A DNA stretch of 64,000 bases from Brevibacillus sp042683565 (GTDB lineage: Bacteria; Bacillota; Bacilli; Brevibacillales; Brevibacillaceae), in the NCBI RefSeq assembly GCF_042683565.1, contig NZ_JBHUJW010000006.1, forward strand, positions 1 through 64,000, given 5' to 3'. Position 1 is the stretch's first letter, and every line of letters starts with the position of its first letter. Below are positions 16,950 to 26,113 of this stretch, piece after piece. The translations under genes were made by a program, and so were the position numbers. The notes beneath the pieces are model-generated. The model made no database searches and was not told the origin of the DNA. It saw only the letters and a list, made by a program, of their open reading frames with translations.

Positions 16950-18629
16950 ATGTCAACACGCCCGCTGCGGAAACGCCCCAACATACTCCTGATCCTCGTC
17001 GATGAGGAACGCTATCCCCCCGTCTATGAAGGACCAGCGATCAAGGCATGGAGCAAAAAGCAGCTCCAGGCGCATCGCTTTTTGCGCAGCCACGGCCTGG
17101 AATTTATCAGCCACTACGTGTCTTCCACAGCCTGCTGTCCCAGCCGGGCCACGCTGTTTACCGGGCAATACCCGTCCTTGCACGGCGTCAGCCAGACGAG
17201 CGGGGCCGCCAAAAGGCCTGCGGACAGCGACATGTTCTGGCTTGACCCCAACACTGTCCCGACTTTGGGCGATTACTTCCGGGCCGCCGGCTACCGCACC
17301 TATTACAAAGGAAAATGGCATATTTCCAACGCGGACATCTCCATACCCGGCACGCATCAATCCGTTCCCAGCTACCAGCGCGGCACCGGCATTCCCGCCC
17401 CCGGGCTGGAGCAGCTGTACCTGCAGGCCGATCGCCTGGACGGCTACGGCTTTTCCGGCTGGATCGGACCGGAGCCTGCCGGAGGTGCTCCCCACAACAG
17501 CGGATCGTCTGCGGCATTCGGCGTCAACGGCCGCGACGTCGTCTACAGCTCCGATGTCATTTCCCTGCTCCGCCAGCTTGCAGCAAAGCAGCAGCATTCC
17601 CCCGAAAGCGAGATCCAGCCTTGGCTGCTCGTCGCGTCGTTCGTCAATCCGCATGACATCGTGCTGTTCGGCGATATTGCCTCGCAGCTGCCTTTCTTTC
17701 GCTTTCACGTCGAGGATACCGTACCACACGTCGAGCCGCCGCCTACCCAGCGGGAAACGCTGCGGACGAAGCCCCGCTGCCAGGCGAGCTACCGGGACGT
17801 CTACCCGCATGCCTTTCAGCCCATCACGGACCATGCCTTTTACCGCCGCATCTACTATCAGCTGCAAAAAAATGCGGACCAGCAAATCATGCGCATCCTC
17901 CAGACGCTCGCCGACTCGCCGCTCTACCGGGACACCATCATCGTATTCACCGCCGATCACGGCGACCTGCTCGGTGCCCATGGCAATCTGCATCAAAAGT
18001 GGTACTGTGCCTATGAAGAGGTCATCCACGTGCCGCTCATCATTCACAACCCTCTCCTCTTTCCGGTGCCAAAAGTGACGCAGCAGCTTAGCTGTCACGT
18101 CGACCTGCTCCCGACGCTGCTCGGACTGATCGGTGCCGATCCGGCTGCTTTGCAGAAGGAGCTTGCGCAGACCCACAGCGAAGTGCGCCCTCCGGTGGGC
18201 CGCGACCTCTCCCCCCTGATCCTGGGAACGGGCACGCCGCAGCGGCTGGATGAGCCCCTTTACTTCATGACGGATGACGATGTGACCAAAGGCCAGCACC
18301 AGGTCAGCCTGCTCGGACAGCCCTACCAATCCGTCATTCCCCCGAACCAGGTCGAGACGGTCATCGCTTACGTGCGCTTCGACCAGAAAAAGACGGTCTG
18401 GAAATACTCCCGCTACTTTTCCGGCGAACAGACCGGCGATGCCTGCCCCGCGGTCCCTGACGAATACGAGCTGTACAATCTGACCGACGACCCGCTGGAA
18501 GTGTTCAACCTCGCTTCCCCTGTCTACGCCACCCCCAAGACCGAGCCCGTCCGCCAACGAATGGCAGAGCTGCTGGACGAACAGCGCAGGCAAAAAAGGC
18601 TGACGCCCCGGTTCAGCGGTCAGCAGTGA
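16950..18629 (+). CDS. Sulfatase family hydrolase
   Basis: A 559-residue alkaline-phosphatase-superfamily sulfatase. The N-terminal PNILLILVDEERYPP supplies the first metal-binding aspartate. The sulfatase signature is CCPSRATLFTGQYPSLHG (about residue 57), whose first Cys would be oxidised to formylglycine. TADHGDLLGAHG (about 335) gives further metal ligands. Length fits choline- or arylsulfatases. No signal peptide is evident, so it is probably cytoplasmic. The start at ATG 16950 is supported by GGAAAGGAGG. The substrate is unknown; the adjacent sulfate-exporter-type gene fits the idea that sulfate released by this enzyme is disposed of. Confidence 0.9.
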   Translation: MSTRPLRKRPNILLILVDEERYPPVYEGPAIKAWSKKQLQAHRFLRSHGLEFISHYVSSTACCPSRATLFTGQYPSLHGVSQTSGAAKRPADSDMFWLDPNTVPTLGDYFRAAGYRTYYKGKWHISNADISIPGTHQSVPSYQRGTGIPAPGLEQLYLQADRLDGYGFSGWIGPEPAGGAPHNSGSSAAFGVNGRDVVYSSDVISLLRQLAAKQQHSPESEIQPWLLVASFVNPHDIVLFGDIASQLPFFRFHVEDTVPHVEPPPTQRETLRTKPRCQASYRDVYPHAFQPITDHAFYRRIYYQLQKNADQQIMRILQTLADSPLYRDTIIVFTADHGDLLGAHGNLHQKWYCAYEEVIHVPLIIHNPLLFPVPKVTQQLSCHVDLLPTLLGLIGADPAALQKELAQTHSEVRPPVGRDLSPLILGTGTPQRLDEPLYFMTDDDVTKGQHQVSLLGQPYQSVIPPNQVETVIAYVRFDQKKTVWKYSRYFSGEQTGDACPAVPDEYELYNLTDDPLEVFNLASPVYATPKTEPVRQRMAELLDEQRRQKRLTPRFSGQQ

Positions 18630-18673
18630 AGCGTAGAGGCAGACCATGAGGTTGCCAGGCTGCGCCTACAAAA

Positions 18674-18766
18674 AAGGGGCTGTCCCGAAGCCAATATTTT
18701 GACTTTGAGACGCCCCTTTTGCCGTTCAAAAACGTTTACAATTTTTCCCTTTTTGGACAGCCCCTT
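18674..18766. repeat. 12-bp inverted repeat with alternative hairpins (terminator or MITE-like)
   Basis: AAGGGGCTGTCC (18674-18685) is perfectly inverted at 18755-18766. An internal alternative pairs AAAAGGGGC (18672-18680) with GCCCCTTTT (18712-18720), which could terminate the sulfatase transcript. The outer repeat resembles ends of some insertion-sequence families, so a short non-autonomous element is possible. Confidence 0.5.
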
Positions 18767-18784
18767 GCTTGCCGCGAATACGGG

Positions 18785-19042
18785 CTATTCCTGACTGAGC
18801 AGCACTTTTTCCAGCGCTTCGATCGCTTCTTTTTCATCCAGGCCATCAGCGATCAGCGTGATTTCCTCGCCTTTGGCGATCGCTGCCGCCATGATGCCCA
18901 TGATGCTTTTGCCGTTGACCGTTTTTTCCTTTTTGACGAGTTTGATTTCACTTGCAAACGAAGTGGCGACTTTCACAAACGTAGCCGCTGGTCGGGCATG
19001 CAAGCCTTGGGCAAGCTGAACGACGATTTTTCTTTGTTCCAT
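18785..19042 (-). CDS. ptsH: HPr, phosphocarrier protein of the PTS
   Basis: An 85-residue HPr. GLHARPA places the phosphoryl-accepting His at position 15, and NGKSIMGIM places the regulatory Ser at 46, so both PTS transfer and HPr kinase/CcpA signalling should work. It lies 14 bases after the ptsI stop, at the very end of the mannitol operon. The order ptsI-ptsH is the reverse of the usual ptsH-ptsI arrangement. A good GGAGG site lies upstream. Confidence 0.96.
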   Translation of the reverse strand: MEQRKIVVQLAQGLHARPAATFVKVATSFASEIKLVKKEKTVNGKSIMGIMAAAIAKGEEITLIADGLDEKEAIEALEKVLLSQE

Positions 19043-19056
19043 CTGGTTACACCTCC

Positions 19057-20784
19057 TTAGCTGTCGATTTCAACGAATGTGCTCCGAACAAACTCCTCTA
19101 CCTGCCGGGACGAACTCATCGAAAGAATGGTCCTTGTATGTTTTGCCGCCTCTTCTCTGCTCATGCGGCCAAGCAGACGACGAGCCGGCAAAATGCTGGA
19201 GGCGCTCATGCTGAACTCGTCCAGGCCCATTCCCAGCAAGATCGGAATGGCGACCTGATCGCCGGCCATTTCCCCGCACATCCCCACCCATTTGCCTTTG
19301 GCATGGGCAGCCTGGATGACTTGGTGGATCAGGCGCAGGACGGCCGGATGATACGGCTGGTACAGGTACGCGACCCGTTCGTTCATTCGGTCCGCAGCCA
19401 TAGTATACTGAATCAGGTCGTTTGTTCCAATACTGAAAAAGTCTACTGCTTCCGCCAACTGGTCAGCCATCATGGCTGCGGCAGGAATCTCGATCATGAT
19501 CCCTACCTCCACTTGTTCGGAGACGGCGATCCCGCGATCCTGCAGCCCTTTTTTCTCTTCCTCCAGGATCGACTTGGCCTGCTGGAATTCTTCCAGAGTC
19601 GCGATCATCGGGAACATGATTTTCAGATTGCCGTACACGCTGGCTCGCAGCAAGGCCCGCAGCTGCGTGCGGAACAGCTCCTGATTGTCCAGACAGAGGC
19701 GGATGGCCCTAAAGCCAAGGAACGGGTTCATCTCTTCCGGCATATCGAGATAGGACAAATGTTTGTCCCCGCCGATGTCGAGCGTGCGGATGACGACCGG
19801 CTTGCCGTCCATTTGCTTCAGCACCTCTTGGTACGCCTGGAACTGCTCCTCCTCCGTCGGGAAGCTGTCGCGTCCCATGTAGAGGAACTCCGTGCGGAAA
19901 AGCCCCACGCCTTCCGCCCCATTCGCGTGCACGCCAACCAGGTCCTGCGGGCTGCCGATGTTCGCGGCCAGCTCGACGTGGTGCCCGTCCACTGTCACCG
20001 TTTGCTGGTGAATCAACTTCGCCAGCTCTTCCCGCCGCGCGTCGTCTTCCGCTCTTTTGCGCGAGTAGGCCGCCAGTTCTTCTTCGCTCGGATCGAGAAT
20101 GGCGATGCCTTCATGCCCGTCCACGATCATCATGGACGAGGTGCGGGCCAGTCGCGTAATTTCTCTCGTGCCGACCACTGCGGGAATCTCCAGGGAACGG
20201 GCCATGATGGCGGAGTGAGACGTCCGTCCGCCGATGTCAGTCACGAAGCCTTTGACATACCGACGATCCAGCTGCGCTGTATCCGACGGCGTCAAATCTT
20301 CAGCAATGACGATGACGTCCTCCTTCAGGTCGGCAGGAGTGGCAAACTCCACGCCGAGCAGATGGGCCATCACGCGCTTGGTCACATCGCGGATGTCGGC
20401 CGCGCGTTCTCTCATGTATTCGTTGTCCATCTGTTCAAAGAGCAGAATGAAACCGGATGCCACTTCATCCAGCGCACTCTCCGCGTTGACCCGGTCTTGC
20501 TCGATCCTGGACTGGATGGCATCCACCAACTCCGGATCTTCCAACACCAGAAGATGCGCCTTGAAAATATCGGCTTTGTCCGCCCCCATGCTCTCCTCGA
20601 CATGCTTGGCGATTCCTTGCAGCTCCGCTTTCGCCCTGTCCAGCGCATCCTGAAAACGTCTGATCTCCGCTTGCGTATCTTCGATGGAGGTCGTTTTGAT
20701 CTCAAAATCGGGGGTGGACAGCATAAACACCTTCCCGATGGCAATACCTGCCGAAGCCTTCACACCAGTGATTGTTTGCGACAT
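19057..20784 (-). CDS. ptsI: PTS enzyme I (phosphoenolpyruvate-protein phosphotransferase)
   Basis: A 575-residue enzyme I that takes phosphate from PEP and passes it to HPr. The phosphohistidine motif GGRTSHSAIMAR is in the N-terminal half, and the C-terminal PEP-binding barrel includes LYMGRDSFPTEEEQFQAY, RTLDIGGDKHLSYL and MCGEMAGDQVAIPILLGMG. The start at ATG 20784 has AGGAGGA upstream; a longer in-frame extension overlaps mtlD and has no similarity, so it was not used. It lies 16 bases downstream of mtlD and 14 bases upstream of ptsH, so mannitol induction probably raises expression of the general PTS enzymes. Confidence 0.97.
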   Translation of the reverse strand: MSQTITGVKASAGIAIGKVFMLSTPDFEIKTTSIEDTQAEIRRFQDALDRAKAELQGIAKHVEESMGADKADIFKAHLLVLEDPELVDAIQSRIEQDRVNAESALDEVASGFILLFEQMDNEYMRERAADIRDVTKRVMAHLLGVEFATPADLKEDVIVIAEDLTPSDTAQLDRRYVKGFVTDIGGRTSHSAIMARSLEIPAVVGTREITRLARTSSMMIVDGHEGIAILDPSEEELAAYSRKRAEDDARREELAKLIHQQTVTVDGHHVELAANIGSPQDLVGVHANGAEGVGLFRTEFLYMGRDSFPTEEEQFQAYQEVLKQMDGKPVVIRTLDIGGDKHLSYLDMPEEMNPFLGFRAIRLCLDNQELFRTQLRALLRASVYGNLKIMFPMIATLEEFQQAKSILEEEKKGLQDRGIAVSEQVEVGIMIEIPAAAMMADQLAEAVDFFSIGTNDLIQYTMAADRMNERVAYLYQPYHPAVLRLIHQVIQAAHAKGKWVGMCGEMAGDQVAIPILLGMGLDEFSMSASSILPARRLLGRMSREEAAKHTRTILSMSSSRQVEEFVRSTFVEIDS

Positions 20785-20800
20785 CGATGCTCCTCCTAGC

Positions 20801-21964
20801 TTATTGGGTACCGGCTTTTTCCTGCAGGGAACGAATCGCTTCGAGCACGATCTGTTCCAGCGGATGCCCTTCAGGAATGCCTGTGAAGCTGCGCAATGCA
20901 TGCTCCACGCCTTGCTGCTTGCGAGCGGCTTGAATCTGCTGTGCCTCTGGGTCTTCCGCGTAGTCAAACAGCAAGGCTGCCGCAATCGCGAGGCCCAGAT
21001 TGTGCGCAGACAGGCCGCGCTCCACACACTGCAGGGCAGGACCGACCAGGCGGTCATTTGCCGACAGCTTGCGGATTGGCGAGCGCGCTACCCGTGTGAC
21101 GTTGTCCCCGAGCATCGGGTTGGCATAACGTCCCAAAATCTTTTCGACATAGGCTGCGTGTGTTTTCTTCTCGAAAGCATATTTTTCGACCAAGAGCGCC
21201 CCGGTCTCCTGCAAGGCTCCTCTGACAGCGCTTTGGATCTCCTCGTCCCGAAGCGCTTCGTCGATGGTCGCATACCCGTACAGATAACCCAGATAAGCAA
21301 TGACAGCATGTCCGGTGTTGACGGTGAACAGCTTGCGCTCGATGTACGGAGCCAGATCCTGCACGTACGTGACTCCTTCGATGGCAGGCGTCTCGCCAAC
21401 GATCTGCGATTGATCCACCACCCATTCAAAGAACGGCTCGACGGTCACGAGCAGTTTGTCCTCATGCTGCTGCAGCGGGACAATCCGGTCCACAGCGGCA
21501 TTTGGGAAAGCAATCAGTTCCTTCGCCTTTCCCTGCTCCTCTGCCGTCAAATATTCATCGACATGACGTTTCAGCTCCGCGCTGCCGCCGATCATGTTCT
21601 CGCACGCGATGATGTTGAGCGGCCGCACATTCTCTTCTTTCAACCTAAAGGAAATGCCCTGTGCGATCGCACCGGCGATGTGTCGCAAAATATGCGGGCC
21701 GACTGCGGTCGTAACCAGCTCTGCCTGGGCAATCGTCCGGGCCACAGCCTCGGTGTCCTGCCCGCTGATGGCGCGCACCCCGCGCACCGCAGATACCGGC
21801 GTACCCGGTGTCGCGAGCTGCACATCATATGCCTGTCGGCGGTTCAATTCATCGACCAGCGCCTGATTGACATCCACAAACACGACTTCGTAGCCCGCAT
21901 GATTCAAGAGCTGCCCGATAAATCCTCGTCCGATGTTTCCTGCTCCAAAGTGTACCGCGATCAT
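20801..21964 (-). CDS. mtlD: Mannitol-1-phosphate 5-dehydrogenase
   Basis: A 387-residue NAD-dependent dehydrogenase that converts mannitol 1-phosphate to fructose 6-phosphate. It begins with HFGAGNIGRGFIGQLL, the dinucleotide-binding motif of the long-chain mannitol dehydrogenases, and contains the conserved N-rich and Lys-containing region KLFTVNTGHAVIAYLGYL around residues 213-230. Length is typical for MtlD. It starts 7 bases after mtlF and is followed by ptsI, so it belongs to the mannitol operon. Confidence 0.97.
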   Translation of the reverse strand: MIAVHFGAGNIGRGFIGQLLNHAGYEVVFVDVNQALVDELNRRQAYDVQLATPGTPVSAVRGVRAISGQDTEAVARTIAQAELVTTAVGPHILRHIAGAIAQGISFRLKEENVRPLNIIACENMIGGSAELKRHVDEYLTAEEQGKAKELIAFPNAAVDRIVPLQQHEDKLLVTVEPFFEWVVDQSQIVGETPAIEGVTYVQDLAPYIERKLFTVNTGHAVIAYLGYLYGYATIDEALRDEEIQSAVRGALQETGALLVEKYAFEKKTHAAYVEKILGRYANPMLGDNVTRVARSPIRKLSANDRLVGPALQCVERGLSAHNLGLAIAAALLFDYAEDPEAQQIQAARKQQGVEHALRSFTGIPEGHPLEQIVLEAIRSLQEKAGTQ

Positions 21965-21971
21965 GGAAACG

Positions 21972-22406
21972 TCACACCCCTTCTGCGAACAGGGAGATGA
22001 TTTCTTCCGGCGTCTTCGCCTGAACGGCGCGCGTGACGTTTTCTTCCTCCGAGCAAATCACGGCAATATTGGAGAGTACCTCCAGATGCTCATCCCCGAC
22101 AGCCGCAATGCCGATCAGCAAATACGCTGTATTTCCTTCGCCGAAATCGACGCCATCCGGAACTTGCACAACAGAGATCCCGGTCGAGCGGATTTCCTGC
22201 TTCGCTTCGTTGGTCCCGTGCGGAATCGCTACTCCGCTGCCGATATACGTGGTCGCCAGCTGCTCTCTTTCCTGCATTTTCTCCAGATAGGCGCCGTTGA
22301 CATGGCCAGCTTTCACCAGCAGCTCTCCGGCCAATCGGATCGCTTCTTCTTTACTGGATGGTTTTGCGTTCATCATGATTTTCTCTGCTGTCAAAACGTT
22401 GTTCAT
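21972..22406 (-). CDS. mtlF: PTS mannitol-specific IIA component
   Basis: A 144-residue IIA protein of the fructose-mannitol PTS family, which passes phosphate from HPr to the IIB domain of MtlA. The phospho-accepting His is in AIPHGTNEAK (about residue 61). The start at ATG 22406 is preceded by GGAGAGA and overlaps the mtlR stop (ATGA), so translation of the two genes is probably coupled. Here IIA is a separate protein, unlike the fused E. coli MtlA. Confidence 0.96.
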   Translation of the reverse strand: MNNVLTAEKIMMNAKPSSKEEAIRLAGELLVKAGHVNGAYLEKMQEREQLATTYIGSGVAIPHGTNEAKQEIRSTGISVVQVPDGVDFGEGNTAYLLIGIAAVGDEHLEVLSNIAVICSEEENVTRAVQAKTPEEIISLFAEGV

Positions 22407-24514
22407 TTGGCTCTCTCCAATCCTGTCTGTTTCAGGCAAAAGGAATACAGTCTGCCTGCTATATAATCAGCAATGTGCTGGCTTTCTCCTGATTCAATAA
22501 TGCGTTGGGCTTCCTCTTCAATCAGCAGCGAGCTGACCTCGCTAAGTACCTCCAACCCTTCCCGCGACACGTCCTTGGGGCCGAGCAGCAGGAGCAGCAA
22601 ACGAATCGGCATTTCCTGATCGTCCATCGATTTGAGCGAAACGGGTTGTGCAAGAACGTGAATCGTAAACGAGACGGTGCCTACTTCTTCGCTCTTGCCA
22701 TGAAAGAGCGCCATGGAAGTGCCCGGTATCCCGAGCCCGCCCAGCTTTTCCCGGTCGAGCAGTTGCCGGACGACGGCCTTCGTGTTGCGGATGACGCCGC
22801 TTCCTTGCAGCTCTTCGCCAATCTGCGTCAACACGTTCGCTATGTCTTGCCCCCGGTTGTCCCACGCGCTCACCCGCAAACCCTCAACCAGTTCCGCCGC
22901 ATATCCGGCATAGCGACTGAGCACTTGCAACTTTCGACCAGCCGGCTCCTTTTTTGGCGGGCTCTCTGACCTTATGCCCGGCCTTTTCTTCGCCTGTCCG
23001 GCCTTGTGCAAATAATACTTGATCTTCTGGATGTCCTCCTGCGGCAGCAGCGGACTGACCACCACGTATTCCATCGGACTCGACGGCAAAGGAATGGTGG
23101 AGATAATCAAGTCGTATTCGTGGTCGGGAACACGGCCGACCTCAAACAGCGAAAGATTTTTCAAGCTGACGATCTCCGGTATTTCCTTCTGTATGCGTGT
23201 CGCCAAAATCTTGGATGACCCGATCCCGCTCGAGCAAACGACCAGCGCACGGTAGCGCTGCTGCTCCTGCTTCGTCCGCTCCATCGCGGCTCCGAAATGC
23301 ATGACCAGATAGCCGATTTCCTCATCAGGCACATGTAGCCCTCCGAATACGCGTGCCGCAGACTCCTTCACAGCGGAGAACAGCTCCGGGTAATTCGCCT
23401 TGATCTGCTCGAGAATGGGGTTGCGTATTTCCATCTTGCGCCTCAGCCGGTAGAGTGCCGGCTCGAGATGCGTCAACAATCCGTGATACAAAGAGTTGTC
23501 CTGTCGCAGCGGCAGCCCCAGACGGTCTTCGCAATACTGAATCAGACGCCGGGTGGCAGCCACCAGCTCCGCATTTTCCGGCCAGAGTGACTCGTCCTGG
23601 GAATTTCGCAGCTTGGCTCCCCGCAGATGCATGGTGATATATCCAATCTCCGCTGCCGGCATCTCCATCTGAAACGTTTGCTTCAGCCGCTCGATGATCG
23701 TCTGGGCTACCTCGTACTCCGGCGTGCCCGCAAGCTCGCTCAAGGTACCCTCGTCGAAATGGATGTTCTCGCCCTTTTCCATTCGCTCCACCGCCAGCGC
23801 CAAATGGGTAACCAGCCCGATGTAGGCGCTGTCCGCCAGCGAGTAAGGAAGCTCTTCCTCCAGACGGTTCAGGGCGCTCTCGACCTTGATCAGCTTCTCC
23901 TTGTCGATCAGGCCCAGGAGTCGCTCCGAGATGGAATCGACGTCCCGCAAATTTTTGTTTTGGATGTTTTCCCGAATGATCTCAATCACTTGATGGTCGT
24001 CGAGATGATCCGCCAGCAAGCGGCTGATCGCCCTGCGCTTGGAAGATTCCGATCCGACCAGTTCCACGCCGTAGCCTCGCTTCCGCAGCAGGCTCAGCTC
24101 GTAGTTGGCCAGCATCAGCTCCAAATCATCCAGATCGTGGCTGATCGTAGCCGTTGTCACCTTCAGGTCAAGGGCGAGGGAAATGAGCTTGACAGGCTCT
24201 GTCGCTTCCAGAAGGGCGCACAGAATCAGCACCTTTCTCTCTTGAGCGGTGTATTCGGTTGTCGTCTGATGCAGCAAATGGGCACGAAGCGACTGCTTCT
24301 CTTCTTCGGAGCCGACCACGTCCACTCCCGCCCCGGCTTTTCGCACCAGCTGCAGCCCGTAATGAGCGAAATACGTTTCGAGCGCATCCAGCTCCCGGTG
24401 AATGGTCCGGGTGCTCACGCCGATTTGCTCGGCGATGACGGCTACCGTCAGGCCGTCCTTTTGCTCCTGCAACAAAATTTCGATGATCGCCCGTTGCCGT
24501 GAAGATACCTGCAA
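22403..24514 (-). CDS. mtlR: Mannitol operon activator MtlR (PRD/PTS-regulated)
   Basis: A 703-residue multidomain activator. It has N-terminal HTH (SSRQRAIIEILLQEQ..VAVIAEQIGVSTRTIHRELD), a second Mga-like HTH, two PRD domains (about 180-400), a IIB-like domain (ALVVCSSGIGSSKILATRIQ, about 412-431) and a C-terminal IIA-like domain (GIPGTSMALFHGKSEEVGTV). The IIB-like domain keeps its cysteine. Phosphorylation by HPr and mannitol enzymes would tune activity. I chose TTG 24514 behind GGGGTGGGA because this gives the usual family length; an upstream in-frame GTG at 24610 falls inside a hairpin. It sits between mtlA and mtlF. Confidence 0.9.
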   Translation of the reverse strand: MQVSSRQRAIIEILLQEQKDGLTVAVIAEQIGVSTRTIHRELDALETYFAHYGLQLVRKAGAGVDVVGSEEEKQSLRAHLLHQTTTEYTAQERKVLILCALLEATEPVKLISLALDLKVTTATISHDLDDLELMLANYELSLLRKRGYGVELVGSESSKRRAISRLLADHLDDHQVIEIIRENIQNKNLRDVDSISERLLGLIDKEKLIKVESALNRLEEELPYSLADSAYIGLVTHLALAVERMEKGENIHFDEGTLSELAGTPEYEVAQTIIERLKQTFQMEMPAAEIGYITMHLRGAKLRNSQDESLWPENAELVAATRRLIQYCEDRLGLPLRQDNSLYHGLLTHLEPALYRLRRKMEIRNPILEQIKANYPELFSAVKESAARVFGGLHVPDEEIGYLVMHFGAAMERTKQEQQRYRALVVCSSGIGSSKILATRIQKEIPEIVSLKNLSLFEVGRVPDHEYDLIISTIPLPSSPMEYVVVSPLLPQEDIQKIKYYLHKAGQAKKRPGIRSESPPKKEPAGRKLQVLSRYAGYAAELVEGLRVSAWDNRGQDIANVLTQIGEELQGSGVIRNTKAVVRQLLDREKLGGLGIPGTSMALFHGKSEEVGTVSFTIHVLAQPVSLKSMDDQEMPIRLLLLLLGPKDVSREGLEVLSEVSSLLIEEEAQRIIESGESQHIADYIAGRLYSFCLKQTGLERAK

Positions 24515-24595
24515 GATCCCACCCCATTTCCCTTTAGAAACACGCAAGAAGCGCGCAGCTCCGCCGAAGACCCCCTTGATGGCATAAAGAGGGAA

Positions 24596-24617
24596 AACGC
24601 TAGCTCTCACTAGCGTT
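24596..24617 (-). terminator. Intercistronic hairpin between mtlA and mtlR
   Basis: AACGCTAG (24596-24603) and CTAGCGTT (24610-24617) form a perfect 8-bp stem. On the minus strand it is followed by TTTTCCCTCTTT, resembling a weak terminator just after the mtlA stop. It may give more mtlA than downstream message or stabilise the mtlA 3' end. Confidence 0.6.
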
Positions 24618-24625
24618 GATTCCCT

Positions 24626-26050
24626 TTACACGAGACGGTTGACGAGATTGTCGTACTCCGGACTATTCAAGAAGTTGTCAATGGAAATGTGCTCAGCGTG
24701 AGGTACCTTCGCAATGGCACGCTCCGTCAGCGATTTGTGCGTAATGACGATATCAGCGTCATTCGGAATGTCGTTGATCGCCGTATTGATGACGGTAATG
24801 CTGTCCAGGCCGGCTTTCTGGAATTTCTTCCGCAGGGCGGCCGCCCCCATCGCACTGGAGCCCATCCCGGCATCGCAGGAAAATACGACTTTCTTCACAT
24901 CAGAAGCGTTGATTGCCGTTGCTGCTACTTCCGTTTGCACCGCAGGCTTTTTGCCTTTCAGCTCTTGCATTTTTTCCGTTGCTTTTTCCAACTCGTCCTC
25001 ATCCGTTTTGCTGCTCATTTTCAGCAGGGCGGATGCAATCACGAAGGAGACAATCGCTGCTACGGCTACACCGGCCCATACCGAGAGCAAACCTCCGCGA
25101 GGGGCCATAGCGCTCAGGGCAAAGATACTACCCGGCGATGGTGGCGCTACCAGACCTGCGCCCAGAAGCGTGAAGGTGAACACGCCTGCCATACCGCCGC
25201 CGATAACCGCCAGAATCAGGCGAGGGTTCATCAGGATGTACGGGAAGTAAATCTCGTGAATCCCGCCGAAGAAGTGGATGATGACAGCACCTGGAGCAGA
25301 TTGCTTCGCATTGCCCCGGCCAGCCAGCCAGTATGCCAGCAAAATACCAAGTCCCGGTCCCGGGTTGGTCTCCAGCAGGAAGAAAATCGACTGTCCTGCT
25401 TTGGCAGCCTGATCCAGACCGATCGGGCTCAAGATACCGTGGTTGATGGCATTGTTCAGGAACATAATCTTGGCTGGCTCGATGAAGATGCTCGCCAGCG
25501 GCAGCAGACCGGCGCTTACGATCACTTGCACGCCAGCGGCAAGCGCTTTGCTCAAGCCTTCTACGACCGGTCCGATCGCGAGGAAGGCGAGCAGCGTCAG
25601 CAGCGCGCCGATAATCCCGGCGGCAAAGTTATTTACCAACATTTCAAAACCGGACTTTACTTTTCCTTCCAGCTGTTGGTCAACTTTCTTGATGACCCAA
25701 CCGCCGAGCGGCCCCATAATCATGGCACCCATGAACATCGGGATGTCTGTACCGACGACGACCCCCATCGTGGCGACTGCACCGACTACGCCGCCTCGTA
25801 CATCGTGAACCATTTTACCGCCCGTATAACCGATCAAGAGCGGCAGCAGATACGTGATCATCGGCCCTACCAATTTGGCCAGATTTTCATTGGGCAACCA
25901 GCCCGTTGGAATGAAGAGTGCGGTAATCAATCCCCAGGCGATGAACGCACCGATATTCGGCATGACCATCGCGCTCAAAAACCGGCCAAACTTTTGTACT
26001 GAGACGCGAACACCACCTGACGCTTGATTACTTGTGGCTACTTTTCCCAT
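24626..26050 (-). CDS. mtlA: PTS mannitol-specific IICB component
   Basis: A 474-residue permease that imports and phosphorylates mannitol. The membrane IIC part (about residues 15-345) contains the GGIHEIYFPYI substrate-site motif. The C-terminal IIB domain carries the phosphocysteine in VVFSCDAGMGSSAMG (about 388-402). There is no IIA domain; that is supplied by mtlF. First gene of the mtlA-mtlR-mtlF-mtlD-ptsI-ptsH run. Its promoter region has a candidate MtlR box and a cre-like site. Confidence 0.97.
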   Translation of the reverse strand: MGKVATSNQASGGVRVSVQKFGRFLSAMVMPNIGAFIAWGLITALFIPTGWLPNENLAKLVGPMITYLLPLLIGYTGGKMVHDVRGGVVGAVATMGVVVGTDIPMFMGAMIMGPLGGWVIKKVDQQLEGKVKSGFEMLVNNFAAGIIGALLTLLAFLAIGPVVEGLSKALAAGVQVIVSAGLLPLASIFIEPAKIMFLNNAINHGILSPIGLDQAAKAGQSIFFLLETNPGPGLGILLAYWLAGRGNAKQSAPGAVIIHFFGGIHEIYFPYILMNPRLILAVIGGGMAGVFTFTLLGAGLVAPPSPGSIFALSAMAPRGGLLSVWAGVAVAAIVSFVIASALLKMSSKTDEDELEKATEKMQELKGKKPAVQTEVAATAINASDVKKVVFSCDAGMGSSAMGAAALRKKFQKAGLDSITVINTAINDIPNDADIVITHKSLTERAIAKVPHAEHISIDNFLNSPEYDNLVNRLV

Positions 26051-26113
26051 ACTTGGACCTCCTTTTCATTCATAAGATCATGACAGAATTAAAAAGTTCT
26101 ATTGCTTACGTTA

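Noticed and set aside
16953..18647. Long open frame opposite the sulfatase
   Set aside because: Shadow frame with no domains; the sulfatase signature and ribosome site support the plus strand.
20785..21057. N-terminal extension of ptsI
   Set aside because: It overlaps mtlD in another frame, lacks similarity to enzyme I, and a good ribosome site marks the start at 20784.
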